A stretch of DNA of 64,000 bases from Anseranas semipalmata. Lineage: Eukaryota > Chordata > Aves > Anseriformes > Anseranatidae. Of this stretch, positions 25,081 through 38,780 are shown piece by piece. Under the pieces are notes generated by a model. The model did no database searches. It saw only the letters and a program-made list of their open reading frames with translations, and was not told the origin of the DNA. The stretch is taken from assembly GCA_013399115.1 (NCBI GenBank), contig VXAA01001396.1:62001-126000 (forward strand), read 5' to 3'. How positions within the stretch are numbered: the stretch's first letter is position 1; every line of letters starts with the position of its first letter. The position numbers and the translations under genes were made by a program.

Positions 25081-25842
25081 ATCAGGTCACTACAGGAAGA
25101 GCAGTGGCAAGCAAAATCCTCCCTTAAGTTATACTTTGATAACTTTGTAAAATAATGACATGGTACAACAGTCTGGAATTTCCTCACAGTTCCTCCAAAA
25201 TGCACTTATCTTCCTCTGTGCTCTGCAACAGCACATACAGGGGATCAGGGCAAAGAAGAACGGGATGTTAAACAGATATTGCTGAGCAGTGCCTCTTTGC
25301 TACTGGGACAAGCTACACTGGCTGACTCCCATGATTGCTGAGGCAGCATGAGGTGAAGTGGAAGATCTCAAGACCCCTGAAAGCAGAGCAGGCCAGCCAA
25401 TATTACACCCCAAAGTATGGCACTGCTGTACCCCTCAATCATGCCCAAAGTCATTTTCAAACTCTGCTTCAGACCTCTGCCCTCCTCCTTGCTCTCCCTG
25501 CCTGTGGCTACAGACATCTCAGTTCTCCCCTCAGTGACATGCAAAAAACTGGCCATGTCTGTCAGATTTGTGAAATATTTACCAAAAATATCACGACTTG
25601 TGATTTTGCTAGAAATGCCACAAGGGGGAAGAATCGTATTATTTACAGGGCAGCATTCCTACCAAAATTTTGGTTTGTGCAGGCAAGTAAGATTGCTCTA
25701 CATACCCGTTATTGGGTGAGGCAGGGAGGGAAAGAGAAGGAAGGACAAGACCCAAGGTATACTCAGTCAGACTCTTCAAACAGCTCTGGTTCTCTATCCA
25801 GTTTTGTCAAACGGACAAGTTCTGCATCATGCTGGGGCAAAA

Positions 25843-25873
<31 letters not shown>

Positions 25874-28424
25874 ATTCTGGCCTAAAAATCGATTTATTTC
25901 AGAAGCAGTCATAGCTTTGCTCCTGGACAAACTGCCATTGCTTAAATTTTTCATTAATCTGTTCAATGAAAGAAGATTATAAGGGCTCAGTTTAACAGAA
26001 TGTTCAGGCCAACAACTGACTAATTCCTCTTGTTTTAGCAATATCTCACAGAAAACAGCATGAATAAGGTTGACAGAGGTATCATGGGGCAGCGTGGTTA
26101 GCCAAAGTGCCTGTAGGCTCACTGGATATGATTCTCATTTTAAAAAGTTTTTTGTTTGTTTGTTTGTTTTTTGTTGTTTTGTTTTGTTTTGTTGGTGGTG
26201 GTGGTTTTTTTTGTTTTGTTTGTTTTTTTGTTTTTAATCTTTCTAACAATGTCTAAGCACCTTGGTGAGCAATGAAAATCCCAGCCATGTTTCAGGTTTG
26301 TTTCAAAGCAGCAGTGCTTGCTTAGCATGCAGAGCTGCACTTTGCGCTAACACTGAGCTCCAGAGCACGTCCATATGATGATGGGGTGGTGCGTTTTACA
26401 GGAAAGAAGTGGAGGCCAAATCAACCTGCTGCTTCAGATCAGCACATCAGCTTTGCAACCTATGAAATGTAACTGCTGTAAATGTACACATGTATGAGCA
26501 TCATTATATTCATGGACTGACATAATAAAGACATGCTTGCATGATGTTGTCATTTGGATGCTCTTAGATAGCTGAGCAATGAGACAGTGTAATGAAATAC
26601 GAAGTGTGAATTGCTTTAAAATATTCTGGGATGTTCCCAAACCTTCGCATGAGTGGTTTGACTATAAGAACAGAAAGAAGAGAGGCACTGAATTAACATT
26701 CCTAGGAAAGGAATAAACTGTTGCAGCCTGACCAGGAAGACAGACACAACGTTTTCTCTTCTCAGGAAGTAACAAAAGCTGAGTTAATACCACAAAATAT
26801 AACAAGGAGCGTTTGTCATAAGTTAAAAAACAATGAACTCCAGCTGTTCTCATAGTCCTGGAAGGTTCATTTTCAATGATAAAATATTTCTTCTTGCAGA
26901 AGCATTCCAAAAAAGAGATTTCATCCTCAGTGGCAGTGCTGAATGTCAGATGGTATAGGACATAGGTTTACGAGCTAGTAGAGAAGCTCTCTGATGCCCC
27001 ATTAAAAGCAAAAATTAAACATGCCAAATGAGGATTTTAGCCCAATGTGTATAATTAGAAGATCAGTAGAATGAGACTTGCCTGTTCTTTTGACTAGAGG
27101 TTCAGCCTCTATTTTGAAAGCTGTATCCTGACTTGCCAAGTAGCACTTTCTATTACCAATCCATCATGCTGAAGCATCCCGGGGACAAAGCAACTTCTGG
27201 CACAAACCAGGCTAGCTTTAGGGTGTCCATCTAGTAGAACATTGGATTGTCTTACCAAGGAAGTATCTAACTAACCAGAACAGAAGGATCATATGGCATT
27301 TGGGCTTTTCTGTCTTCCAGTCCAGATCTGCTTCCTCTTTATTGTTCAAGAAAGTCTTCTGTTTAATGCCTTGCCTCTGTGCGGGAGTTAAAGATGCTTT
27401 AAGTCCCCTTTGGGAGGGAGGAGTTGCCTCAGTGGTAGAAGTCATATTAAGGATCTGGATCCCCAGTTCTGCTGTGATCATAGATTATTCCTTATGGACA
27501 TGGAAATAAACCTGTGTGATGGTGAGGAGAGAAAATTAAATGTAAACTGTGCACCCAGGCAATAAATCTGACAGAACCCTCTTTCCTCTTGGAAACATGT
27601 CCCACATAAAGTCTGTTTGGGTGGAGAAGAAATGATTTCATAGTTTCTGGAGTTCCTCACTACTGTTTATGTCAGTTCTCCCAGGAAAAATAAATAAATA
27701 AATAAAAATAAAAATAAAAATAAAAATAAAAGAAAACAAAATTGTAGTGAAATTTTAAAGCCTGCTTTCACCTGCATTACAGCCAGCCAGCCAGCCAGCC
27801 ATCAGAAGTAATCATGTCACTTCTGAGAGCAAGCACAGCGAGAAGCAGTGTCAGGGTGAATGGCTTTTGTGTCCCCTTCACAAGCTCTAATAATGCCAGC
27901 ACATGAGTGAATTTAAGCAAAAAAAAAAAAAAAAAAAAAACCACCAACCCACGTATAATATTGANAAAAAACACTGGAAGAATGTCACTTGCACTGCAGG
28001 CAAATAAAGATCATATTCACAGAGCTGTTTGCTTGCTAGAAGTTATCCACACATATTGAGTAAATAACTCAATGTATATAACTTTCCTGTGTTAACAGGA
28101 AAGAGAAGATAAGGGAAGTTACAGTGAAATCTTTGTTTCATATCTTTCTTTTAAGACATGTAAAAACAGAATAATTTCTTAGGGAAAGCAGTAATATGTG
28201 GAAACTGATGAAATTTCCTTCTATCCAAAGTTCATTCAAAGTATCCCCAACTAAAATGGTTAGTGTAAGGCAATGCTGATTTCACCCATTGAAGAATTCA
28301 GTTGATAAAAGTAGCTTGCACACACATGTAACTTTTAATGATTTTTGAAATTCTAACGAGAGGTATGACCTTAAGTTAAAACCTCATTAGTTTTGGGTCA
28401 GAGAGAAATCATTGCACTCGGTAC
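25081..28424. other. Intergenic sequence with several simple repeats
   Basis: Contains AAAT units (25839..25875), a T/G-rich tract (26145..26237), AAATA/AAAAT units (27686..27735), five AGCC units (27781..27800) and an A run (27919..27940) beside an unresolved base at 27965. No gene is recognised. The 172-codon frame at 25335 starts at TTG and has no family resemblance. Confidence 0.55.
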
Positions 28425-28505
28425 AGGAATGGCTAGATGAAGTGTAATGGTCTGCTGTTTTGCAGGGAGTCAGACTGGATGATCTAATGGTTCCTTTAAA
28501 TCACT
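28425..28505 (+). mobile_element. Old CR1-like 3'-end relic
   Basis: Contains GTGTAATGGTCTGC and CAGGGAGTCAGACTGGATGA, ending near TCCTTTAAATCA. It shares its word order with the relic at 22778 and matches an old sauropsid CR1 3' end. Confidence 0.55.
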
Positions 28506-28949
28506 GACTCACAAGCTAGATCTCAGCACCATTACCAGAAGTGCTAGCAACAATTATTGAAAAAGCCAGTCCCAAGCAAAACATTCAGTCAGCACAAACG
28601 TTTGTGTTTTGTACTTACAGTGGTGGTGCCCTGAGTTTATCCTCTGGCAACACCATGATATGGGAGACTGTGGCCATGTGTTGAAAGACCCCTAGTTCCT
28701 CTGTGCCCAGCGAGGGATTAGCTCAGAGAACTGACACACTTTTCTTTGGAGGTCAATCTTTTCTGCTGGGAATTATGAAGTGGCAGTGCATCCTGAATGA
28801 CCAAGAGACTGCCCTTTGCATGGCAGGAGGGCTGCATGCAGCTTTTTACGAGAATTTGTTTTACATGGATTTTATTCATATATATTGATTCAATAAAGGA
28901 AAGTTACATGTGAAAAGCAGATCCCCAAAGTGTTTTGTAGAATCTAAAT

Positions 28950-29056
28950 TGTGGCACTAAGGGACATGATTTAGTCATGGGACTCGGTAGGGCGTGTTGA
29001 TGGTTGGACTTGGTGGTCCTGAAAGTCTTTTAAAACCTAGATGATTCTATGGTTCC
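28950..29056 (+). mobile_element. CR1 LINE, 3' UTR and tail fragment
   Basis: GACATGATTTAGTCATGGG leads to GGTTGGACTTGGTGGTCCTG, then AACCTAGATGATTCTATGG, the order of a CR1 3' UTR ending in an ATTCTATG-type tail. Only about the last 105 bases of the element remain. Confidence 0.8.
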
Positions 29057-32000
29057 AAATAGGTTTCCCCTTTAGATGGTTGAGGTGCAGAGATATGTAG
29101 AGAAAGACAAAAGATAAAAATTGAAGGAAATAGATATATTTTAAGCTGTATCATCCTCATTATGTTAAAAATTTCTGCTGGGGTTCTTCATGGCCATTAC
29201 CTTCATGACTGGCAATAGCAACATTAGCCTTTAAGAATAAAAATCTTTATCATACCTAGTTAAAGGCTGGTAATGGACCTTCTAGATTGATATTGATTTT
29301 TAGCATGCATGTTTTAGGAGCAAAATAATATATCCTAGGCCAGTGTGTTTAACCCTTTTTTGTCTTGCTGACTCTTAATTTCTCTTTTTATATTTTTTTG
29401 AAGGATCCATCCTGCTACTGAATTTAAACCTAGTGCCAATAGGTCTGTTTTCCTTCGTTTCTTCTCCCAGACCTTTTAGAAGTACTCTACAAACCCAAGG
29501 TAAAACTCACTGCTTAAGGTAGTATAGGCACTGTGAGTGGTTAGGGCTAGGTCTTTGCAGTATATAATGCCAGTCACAGCACAGTAGGAGCACCCAAAAA
29601 TGCTTTTAACTGTTGCAACTGGGGAGCTTGCCTGCATTAAGCAGAGCTCTTGCTCCTACCACCACACCCAGTTGCAAGTGGCAAATACTTCCTGATGGCA
29701 ATTTGCAGCTCTGTTAGCAGGAGGCTAGGATGGCATCCTGAAGAGGGGCACACAGAGACAGTGGCCTCAAGAAGTGCTAGGAAAATCCTGGATGCAGAAA
29801 GAGACCAGAGCAGTAAGCAATCGTGCAGCACATAAATAAGTGTAGCAGCCGGCATCATCTAGAAGTCCAAGCCACTCCAACACCTGTCTTCAAGTGTCTT
29901 CAGGTTCTGGCTTAGCACTGCTTTGGAGTTGGTGATGCTAGAGGGGCCTGGTTTGATGGGAATGCACAGTGCAGGACACCAGCATTTGAAAGAAGAGTTT
30001 ATCAGGGCAGGAAATGACTGTGTGGTGAAAGCCCAGGGTTGAGGCAGGAGTTCAGAGGCAGACAGCAAAAGCCAGCAGCCTGGAGACAGAGCAAATTCAG
30101 GGCCTGCTTCCACATGCCCTCAATTTTCCTGGCTGCTGGCTGCAACAGAAATGCTAGTGAGGAAACTTATCTGGCCCTTAAAATGAGGAAGGCGCAATTT
30201 GGGGTGTGACAAAACGCAGATACATAGTAAAACTGTCAAAGTTTGCTTGAGCTATTCCACCTTAATCCGGTCCCACCTATTTTTGTATTTTACTGCAAAG
30301 AATGCACAAGTCCACAGTCATTTTCCACGCTTGACACATCAGGGGCCCTCTCTCCTTTGAGGCCATCTTCTCCAGAGGGCGTGAATGTCAGCTGCTGGTC
30401 GCAAGTGTGACTGTCTGCACGGAGCTGTCAGGGAGTGAGGGGCAGGATGCAGGCAGCTCACCTCTGCCTTGTTGGCTCTGGGGCAAGGTGGGCAGAGCCC
30501 TTCAAATAGGAGATGCTGTCAAAGCCAAACTGTCTTCCAAAACCCGCTCTCCAGAAGCAACGCAAGAGAGCACGTGTTTTAAAGCCAGCCAGGGTAGCGC
30601 TGGCAGTTTTGTCCTGTCTCCGAAAAGCTGTGTTATCAATTGCTTGTGCTGCAAGAGCCCAGCGTGACCAGAGGATGGACAGAGCTTGCCCTAGTGATTG
30701 CATCCAGCTGCATTGGTTTGCTTTGGAGACTATTTTTTTTTAGCCTTCTGTTCAAATGTGGCCTGACCTAACTTACATCTGAGCACATTTCACGCTCTGG
30801 GGCTGCAAGTGCCCTAGTTGCTTCTGCACCCCGCCGCACTGATGGCAGCAGGGGAAGGCCCTGCTGCCCATGCAGCAGCACGTTTCCTACCCAGCTGCAC
30901 AGCTGGTGGCTCTCACATCTAGGGCAGAGTTTGTGCCTGCAGACTCAGCAAAGGAATACAGGACGTGTCGCTGACAACAGAGAGATTCGGGGCAGATTAT
31001 GGCATTCAGCCATGGATAGACTGACCAGAAACTTTGTAAGCACAAAAAGAAGTTCTCCTCATGGGGACTTGTCTCAAAACCCCCAAATACTTAGGTCCTA
31101 AGAAAAGCAACAGCAAATAGCTAAATGTCCTGTTAGATAAAAGAAGCAGAAAGAAATGACTTTACCTCTGCTTTCAGAATTGCTGTATTACCAAGATGCA
31201 ACTCTGAAAATCTCACCAACAGGGACAAGATTAAAGGAGGAAAGGCAAATTCCAGATGAATGCTGTGAACAGCTTCTTGACATCCAGAGGTCATCTCCCG
31301 GGAGCATCCCACCTCAGAATTGTTCTGGAATAGTTTGAAGGATGTTGGGTTTCAGGCTATTAAATTCACCTTCCAGGTTTTGGCTGCAACTGATTCACAA
31401 AAATCACAAAACTGTCATATTTGCCTCACCATTGCTGCTACATAATAGTATAGTTAAAAAAAAAAAANAAATATTTACTGCTCTGCCTCCTCCTTCACCA
31501 GATATATGTTGGGATCTTCCCCCATCAGGACACGGTGAAGCAGCATAGGAAGAGCAAGTTCCTCCCTCTCTCAGTTTTCTGAGCTGAAGGCAATGCCAAG
31601 CCTGACCGCATGATTCCAGAACCTTGCCCCCTCAGGGGGCTACCATTTCTATTCTTATTTTACTGATGTGCTCAGAGGTTCTCTTTGCCCTTGGCCCACC
31701 CCATGCTCGGGTCTCAGCTGCTGAGCCCTGCCTACGGAATCCTTAGGCAGCAAGCTCTGAGGCAGAGAAGCATTAAAATGAGAGGTAGCTTCATGGGCAC
31801 TTTAGTCTTACTGTAAGGCCAAGTCCTTCAGGAGAATACTGCAGCTTACAAGGCAGAGACCAAGGAACTGATTTGCACTTCAGTTTCTAATTCTGCCATA
31901 GGAAGTCTTGAGGAGCAGAAACAAGTGAAGGAAGGCCAAAGTCTGCCCCCAGAACCATGAGGTTATCATGGCTTAACAAATGTAATGCTTGTTTACCCAT

Positions 32001-35000
32001 GGGGGTGTTTTCCCTTCAACACAGAGCTTGTCTCTGCTAGTGGATACTGAAAGCACCTGGGAGCACTGGGAAGACTTGCTGTAAGTTGTGCCCACAAGGG
32101 AGAAGAAGATGTAGAGTCTTTGGTTCCTCCAGTCCTTTGCACTCCACTGTGCTCACCCCAGCAAGCCTGATGCCTTCCCCTGCTGCTGGGGCTCAGCAGA
32201 GCCGCCTTGGGTTCACCACAGGCACCACTTTCCTCCAGGCAGACCTACCACCCACATATCCCCCTCATCACCTTCCTGCCGGCAAAACAGGAGGAGTATT
32301 TACCCGTCTCATGCACTTTTGCCTCTTTTTCGCTCAGCAATGACTAGGAAGTGCTTTGGATGAAGGGTTTGTCAAAATATCAGGCCTTATCCTTTCCCAT
32401 TACCATGCCAATTTTGGCTACTTATCCCCAGATAATTTTACCTGGAGTTTATTATTGTTCCTCTTTTACTTATTCCCTGAAGGTCAACATCTTTTCCCCC
32501 ATCTCTGTTTTACACCCTCATTGTCTCTTTTAATAATCCTGTTCTCCAGTCACTTGCTGTGCCTTCTCTCAGGGCTGCGCCTTCATGACAATTAGTACCA
32601 GACCTGAGCACTGCCTGTCCTAACAAGACAAATGAGATTAAACAGGCCCATTCCTCCCAAATTAACCCAAGCCCATAGCAGCTGTCTGTGGCAACCTGAA
32701 GCTGTCCATGGAGCAGCAGGAGAACAGATGATATCTGATGTGGTATGGAATTAAAACATCAACACAAAGCTGATAAAAGCTGAGTCCATCGATGGTTGTT
32801 GAACACATGGGAGCTGGCAGAGTGTATTGGTGTTGGACTGGCTTCAGGTGAAGGGTGAGGACTCTCAACAGATCAACACCCCCATTGTCCCTTTGGAAAC
32901 TCTGGTGTTTGAAAGCCTGTTACTTCTGTGCATAAAAAAGCATTTCATCTTCTCTGATGGCAGCAGAGCTCTGGGACTAATATTGTTAATCAACTGTTGC
33001 AGAAGGAGGATTCATACACACTGCCATTTTCTGAGTCCTGAAAACCTAGTTGTACTTAAAAGGAAAAACAAAAATGTTAAACCACACAGCTCAGCTGTAT
33101 TGTAAAGATGGATTTTTAGAATGAAAAAAAAAAAAAAAAAGATAGAATTTAGGGGAAAGAGCTGTTACCAAGAGAATAATTTTCATATAGATTAGCTCTG
33201 TGGACAGCTTTGTAGGTTTGTGTAAGAAATGAAATTAATCTGTTCAAGATGTGTACTCAGCCCTTTCCCACAAATAAAATAAGGCACCCAATCACATTTT
33301 GACAATAGGAAACAATATGTGTGTTGCAAGCTGGTCTGGCTGGGACTGAGTTAAATTTTAAATTATTCCCATCTGTTTCAGATATCCTGATACATTTATC
33401 ACAGTTAAAATACTTAAGAGCACAATTTCATGATAACCCAAGAGAATAAGCCTCCACTGTACCTGGTTCTATATGCTCTCTCTCCCCACCTCCCTAACCC
33501 ATGAAACTCACTGTACAATTTTTATGCAAAGAAGCCAAAAGTCAGCAAAAATGTGGGTTGGCTTTGTAGAGGAGCTGCAGTGTGCTGGGGGATGTGTGCA
33601 GACAGTTTTCCACATCCCTCTGGCCCTGCTTGTGCACTGATAGCTTAAATGCAGTACATAAGCTTGAGCAAAGGTCTTGTCTTAAGATTGTGCAGGACCA
33701 TGTTCAGCCTCTCTACAGCAGGGAGCCTTTTGGCAACCATTTTCTGGCACTGTTCAGATGCAGAGGGAACAGCAACATGGATAGGACTGCCCGAGAGTAG
33801 GATCCTTGGTATAAAGATCTGGGGGACAAGAAAGCAAATGCTGCAAGGAGAAAGGGGAAACCAATTCCCCATAGCGATGGTGAGTAAGACAAGAAGGAAG
33901 GGAATCAAATTAAGTGCAGCATTGGAAGTCCTGTTTAGCTTTTAAAGAAAGCTCTCCAATGGCAGGGATAGCAAGACACAGGGAAGGAGCTCTCTCAGGG
34001 ACTTCAAGTCTAGCTGATCTTGCCTTTGAGACTCTTCCTGAAGCTGCTTTCATCCCTATTTCCCATCATTTTTTGAGCTCTTCCCGAAAGGGGCCATCTT
34101 TTCCTGGGATTAAACTAGCCTGACCAGTGAAATTTTCTTCACTTTCAGGCCTTGCATCACAAAAATATAACTTTTCTTTTATTAAACCTCTGGGCATCTG
34201 GGAGTTTCCCAGGCTATTCCAGGTCCTAATGTTTTTAATGATGTTTGCTTACGTGCAGAAATGCCTGTAATTCCCTGAGAATTCCTGCATTAGCAGGTAG
34301 TCCTGCATCAGCCAGTGAAAGAAAGTCCATAAGAAATATAGCTAATGGCCATATCACATATATATGGCCATATAGTTAATGTATATATATAAAAAAAAAG
34401 TGTTTGTGTAGGGGTGGGGGTGGGAGTGGGTAACAACAGTGGCAGCCCTATAGCACACTGGCAAAACCATAAGGCTGTAAACTCACAGACAGCCCTTTCT
34501 GAAGACAAGCTAAGCTAGCCCAGTGCTTTCCACCTCTTTGTTTTCAGAGCACCAGGCATTTCCCAGAGGAGAAGCAGACCTTTCTTCTCACTTGCCTTAG
34601 CTTGCTTTTTCTTCCATGAACTCCTTAAGATGCAGTCCATGCACACCATTAGCCACAGGTACTACTACGGGAGACAGCTTGCTCAGACTAAATTTAGGAG
34701 CTCAATGGAAATGTAAGGGTGCAGAAGGGAATGAAATGGATTGGTAGAATACTGGAAGCTTGGTGATTTTCATGGTAATTCACTACCCAATTAAAAATAA
34801 TCAATCAATATAATGACAGCAACAAGTAGCAATTTGTTGTCATGGAGAACAGAGCAGGCACACAGGGAGCAGGTTCCCGTTGCCCGTACCACACCAACAA
34901 AGTGCTCTTGAAATGTGGAATTGGGGCCAACACAACATAAAACTCCATTTGACCTGATTTTTAAAATGTTGTCGTACCCAGAAGTGTTCCTGACATGAGA

Positions 35001-36074
35001 AGGAATTGCAAGTGTCAGCATCTCTGCCAAACAAGGTCCTAACAAGCGCGTGTACGCATGCAGAAATGGGATGTGGGCTGTGACAAGAAACAGCCTGCTG
35101 GTGCTCAGGTTTATTTACAGTCTGTTTCAGTCAAGAGAGTTCTGTTTCTAATGAGATGCCATAACCCAGACCATTTCCCAAGAGCACCTAAATCACTAAG
35201 GAAAGACCTATAAAACCAGATGATGATCTCAGGAGTTTTTTTTAAGATGTTATAACCTTCACAGATATGAAGTAAAAAAGCTTTTTTCACACCCGTAAGC
35301 AGAGATTTTGAAGAGACAGATACACTGAGATTATCTGGAAGAGAAGAATTTCTATTCTTAGTGCCAGGTATTTGTAGTATTTTTTCTTGTCTGTGGAGTT
35401 CATCTAATGCATGCTCTGTTTTTATGTCGTTAAGTGATTCTCATTACACCTTCATGGAACAAAAGCCATTTCTTCCAGCTGGATTTCCAAAAGAGCGTGC
35501 TGCTCAGGCACGTCTGACTTTTACAGAATTCTGTTTTACTGCTCTCTTTAATGGAGCTGCTGCTATTGGCAATGCCTCCCCACTTAGTGTTGCAGGCAGG
35601 CTTCTAGAGCACCCCTCTAGTATGTTTGCAGGGCTAATACACAGCAATTTTCTTGGTGCACACTGACTTACATACCTCTTTGAACATGACACTAAAATGT
35701 GTCTCTCTGGTGTAACACATGATAACAAGATATTTAAGATGCTGCTGAGTACTTTACTGCTCTATTTGCTAGTGCATTTTTAAAGCTTTCAACGCACTTT
35801 AGCACAGACAAATTCCCAAGCAGGAGAGCTGCAGTGTGTGGTGCCCACCTGTGCCATCAGCCGCGCTCCTTGGCCATGGGCATCCTCGCCAGCCGGGGCC
35901 CCAGGTGCTAGCACACGGCTGCTGTGTTAGCAGTGGATGTCTCTGGGGCCACCAGGAGAGCAGCACCAGCACAGCTGGGAGTAATGCCACTGAATCAAGT
36001 TGGCAGGACCAGACGGGGAAGGCTTTTGCCACCCTGTGATCAGCCTTGCTTGCCCTCTGTTCTTGGTACATGCA
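29057..36074. other. Intergenic sequence, no gene recognised
   Basis: Long stretch of unique-looking sequence. A runs are at 31456..31470 (with an N at 31468) and 33124..33140. A TA-rich stretch with a self-complementary TATGGCCATA is near 34350..34390. A short GC-rich patch lies at 35830..35960. No frame has family resemblance. Confidence 0.5.
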
Positions 36075-37092
36075 TAGAATCATAAACTCATAGAGTAGTT
36101 TGGGTTGGACAGGACCTTAAAGACCGTCTAGTTCCAACCCCCATGCCATGGGCAGGGACACCTTCCGCTAGGCCAAATTGCCCAAAGCCCCATCCAGCCT
36201 GGCCTGAAACACTTCCAGGCATCCACAATTGTTGGGTAACAACAAGTTGTGGGGCATCCACAGCCTCTCTGGGCAAGCTATTCCAGTGCCTCACCACTCC
36301 CATAGTAAAGAATTTCTTCCTAACATCTAATCTAAATCTACCCTCTTTTAGTTTAAAGCCAGTATCCCTTGTCTTATCACTACAATCCCTGACAAAGAGT
36401 CCCTCCCCAGCTTTCTTGTAGGCCCCTTTAGGAAGGCCACTATAAGGNGAACACAGTGCTCCAGGTGGGGTCTCACAAGAGCAGAGCAGAGGGGGAGAAT
36501 CACCTCCCTTGACCTGCTGGCCATGCTTCTTTAGATGCAGCCCAGGATACGGTTGGCTTTCTGGGCTGCAAGCGCACATTGCCGGCTCATGCTGAGCTTC
36601 TCATCAACCAACACCCCCAAGTCCTTCTCCTCAGGGCTGCTCTCAATCCATTCTCTACCCAGCCTGTATTCATGCTTGGGATTGCCCTGACCCAGGTGCA
36701 GGACATTGCACTTGGCCTTGTTGAACTTCATGAGGTTCACACAGGCCCACCTCTCGAGCTTGTCCCTCTGGATGGCATCCCTTCCCTCCAGTGTGTCGAC
36801 TGCACCACACAGCTTGGTGTCATCGGCAAACCTGGTGAGGGTGCAATCAATCACCCTGTTGCCAACAAAGATGTTAAACAGCACTGGTCCCAATACCGAC
36901 CTCTGAGGAACTCCACTTGTCATTGTTCTCCACCTGGACATCAAGCCATGGACCACAATTCTTTGAGTGCAACCATCCAGCCATCCACCGAGTGGTTCAT
37001 TCATCAAATCCATGTCTCCCCAATTTAGAGACAAGGATGTTGTGTGGGACAGTGTCAAATGCTTTGCACAAGTCCAGGTAGATCATCATGCC
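36075..37092 (-). pseudogene. CR1 LINE copy with broken reverse-transcriptase frame
   Basis: Minus-strand translation gives CR1 ORF2 reverse-transcriptase pieces in order: [15 protein letters not shown], then (after a frame change) [26 protein letters not shown] with the catalytic Asp pair, [15 protein letters not shown] and [15 protein letters not shown]. The C-terminal part (LDVRKKFFTMGVVRHWNSLPREAVDAP) is in another frame. The copy is 5'-truncated inside the reverse transcriptase, has at least two frame changes, a shortened segment before the FADD motif, and an unresolved base at 36448. The tail lies at 36075..36110. It has no endonuclease part and cannot be active. Plus-strand frames across it are shadows. 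Confidence 0.93.
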
Positions 37093-37680
37093 AAAATACC
37101 AGGTAGGCATCTTGTAAAGCTCACAAAAGCAAGACACCTGGTGGAAAGACTGCTCTCCAGTCCCAGCCTTGCTCTCATGGCACCGCTTATCCACAAGTTA
37201 AGCCTCTGCTTTAAGACTTCGGCAGTACTGGAGGACATGGAGAGTTGGCTGCTTCCTGCACTGAATTCCCTCTCTTTTGTTCAGCATGGGAGATGGAGGG
37301 AGCCGAGCTAGCAGGAGTTGTCTGGCAAGCAGCCCCTTCCCACCAGGCTGGTGCCCAGGCCGAGCTGGGGCATAACTCCCACCTGGAGCATCCCACTCCC
37401 TGGCTCCCACTTCGGCAGCACAGCCCCTCCTCATCCTCGCAGGGAGAAGGGTGGAGGCTCTGGCCAGAAACCCGGGAGCTGTGTGTACGAGGGGAGGCCA
37501 ATGTCAGAGAAGTTTGACAGGGCTGGGCTGCAAGTCACTGCAGCCGTAACTGAAACTACGGCAAGACATGACACACAGTATTGCAGCTTTCCCTGCCCTG
37601 CTGCTTCAGCTTTTGGTGGGTTTACGTCCAGCACACGTAGCAGCAACCAACGCCAGGCAACCTGGCCCCAAAGGCCCTCA
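37093..37680. other. Intergenic sequence beside the CR1 5' junction
   Basis: Moderately GC-rich sequence with overlapping short frames on both strands and no recognised gene. Confidence 0.5.
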
Positions 37681-37910
37681 GTGTGGGTGACGCCTGACTC
37701 GCGCTGGCCGTGGGGCCGCTCGGTGGGACCACCTGCTGCGCCGTCCTGCTTCGCGCCGGTGAGCGCGAGGCCGTGAGGAGACCACCGGGGTCAGCTCCCC
37801 GGCCCAGCAGGCCTGCGGCTCAGCTGGACGCCTGCTGACGGAGGCAGAGGCCTGTTCAGCAGCACCGCGACAGCAGGCTGGCTAAAGCCCGTGGTGAAAC
37901 TGCGCCTCTG
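37680..37910. promoter_or_regulatory. Isolated CpG-rich island, candidate promoter
   Basis: Dense CpG in otherwise ordinary intergenic DNA. On the plus strand it includes GCGCCG followed by GTGAGC (GT at 37759..37760), a strong splice-donor match, as would be seen at the end of a first exon. No protein frame is recognisable. It could be the start of an unannotated long non-coding RNA, or just a GC-rich patch. Confidence 0.35.
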
Positions 37911-38339
37911 CTCCCCACCCGCTGCCAGATGATTCACAGCACGTATCCTACATACAACGTATATTCTGTGGCATGCGAGCACGAGTACCCAGCAGCAGGC
38001 AGTGCTGCAAACACAGGTTAGTTAATTCCTTACTATTCTACGGTCCTTTTCATCCCCAGAGACAGTTAATAAGCAAAAGAATAGAATGATACTTTAAAAA
38101 TAGTTGTACTGTGTGAGCATATGGTTGTAATTACTTTCTTTATAGACAAGTCTATTATTTTTCTTTCCTTACATCTCTTCCGTGCTACAGGAAACATGCC
38201 AGTTTTCAGGCATCTTGCTTCATAATTATTGAAGGAAATTTCCAAAACACAGTTTGTTTCACATGGGCTCCTAAGCCCATCCTAAGAGTCGCCCATGAAA
38301 ACTAGGCTGAAACAAGCCTGAATTAACTGAAATCATGGG

Positions 38340-38780
38340 CACTTCCTTGCCTCTCCATTTTCTTTCCTTATTGCTCTCCATTACATTAACCTCTTGCATT
38401 TTCCTTCCCTCTTTTTTCTCCTGATTCTTCCCCCCCAAGCCCAGCCTCCCTTCACTTTCTCCCCATTATATTTTCTCTGGCCCCATCCCTCTTCTTCCCA
38501 CAGCGTTCCCACCAGTCCTCATGCCATCCCTGATGCTGCTATGTAACGTGTCCCTCTGCTGCCCCTGGACATTTCCTTCCATTTCCCAGTATCTCATTTC
38601 CCTCCCAGGATCTTGAAGTCACCTTCTCTCCTTATTTTCCCTCTTCTGCCCTCCATTCCACGATTTCCTATATCTTTTCCCCATCCTAGCTCCCCATCCT
38701 TTCCCTGTCCCCATCTCCCCTTCCCTCTGCCCCGCTCCGTTGCCTCCATCCGCCCCCAGCCCTCTCTCCCGCCCCCCTCG
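38340..38780 (+). repeat. Long pyrimidine-rich strand-asymmetric tract
   Basis: For over 400 bases the plus strand is dominated by C and T, with short runs such as CCCTTCCCTCTG. It leads straight into the CpG-rich patch at 38780..38960. The apparent plus-strand frame rich in Pro, Ser, Leu and Phe is a product of this composition. Confidence 0.75.

Noticed and set aside
25335..25853. 172-codon plus frame
   Set aside because: Starts at TTG, ends in the AAAT microsatellite, and shows no resemblance to known proteins.
36579..37311. Plus-strand frames of 149 and 114 codons
   Set aside because: Antisense shadows of the CR1 reverse-transcriptase copy.
37405..37425. CTTCGGCAGCAC resembling the start of U6 snRNA
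   Set aside because: Only this short word matches; the following U6 sequence is absent.
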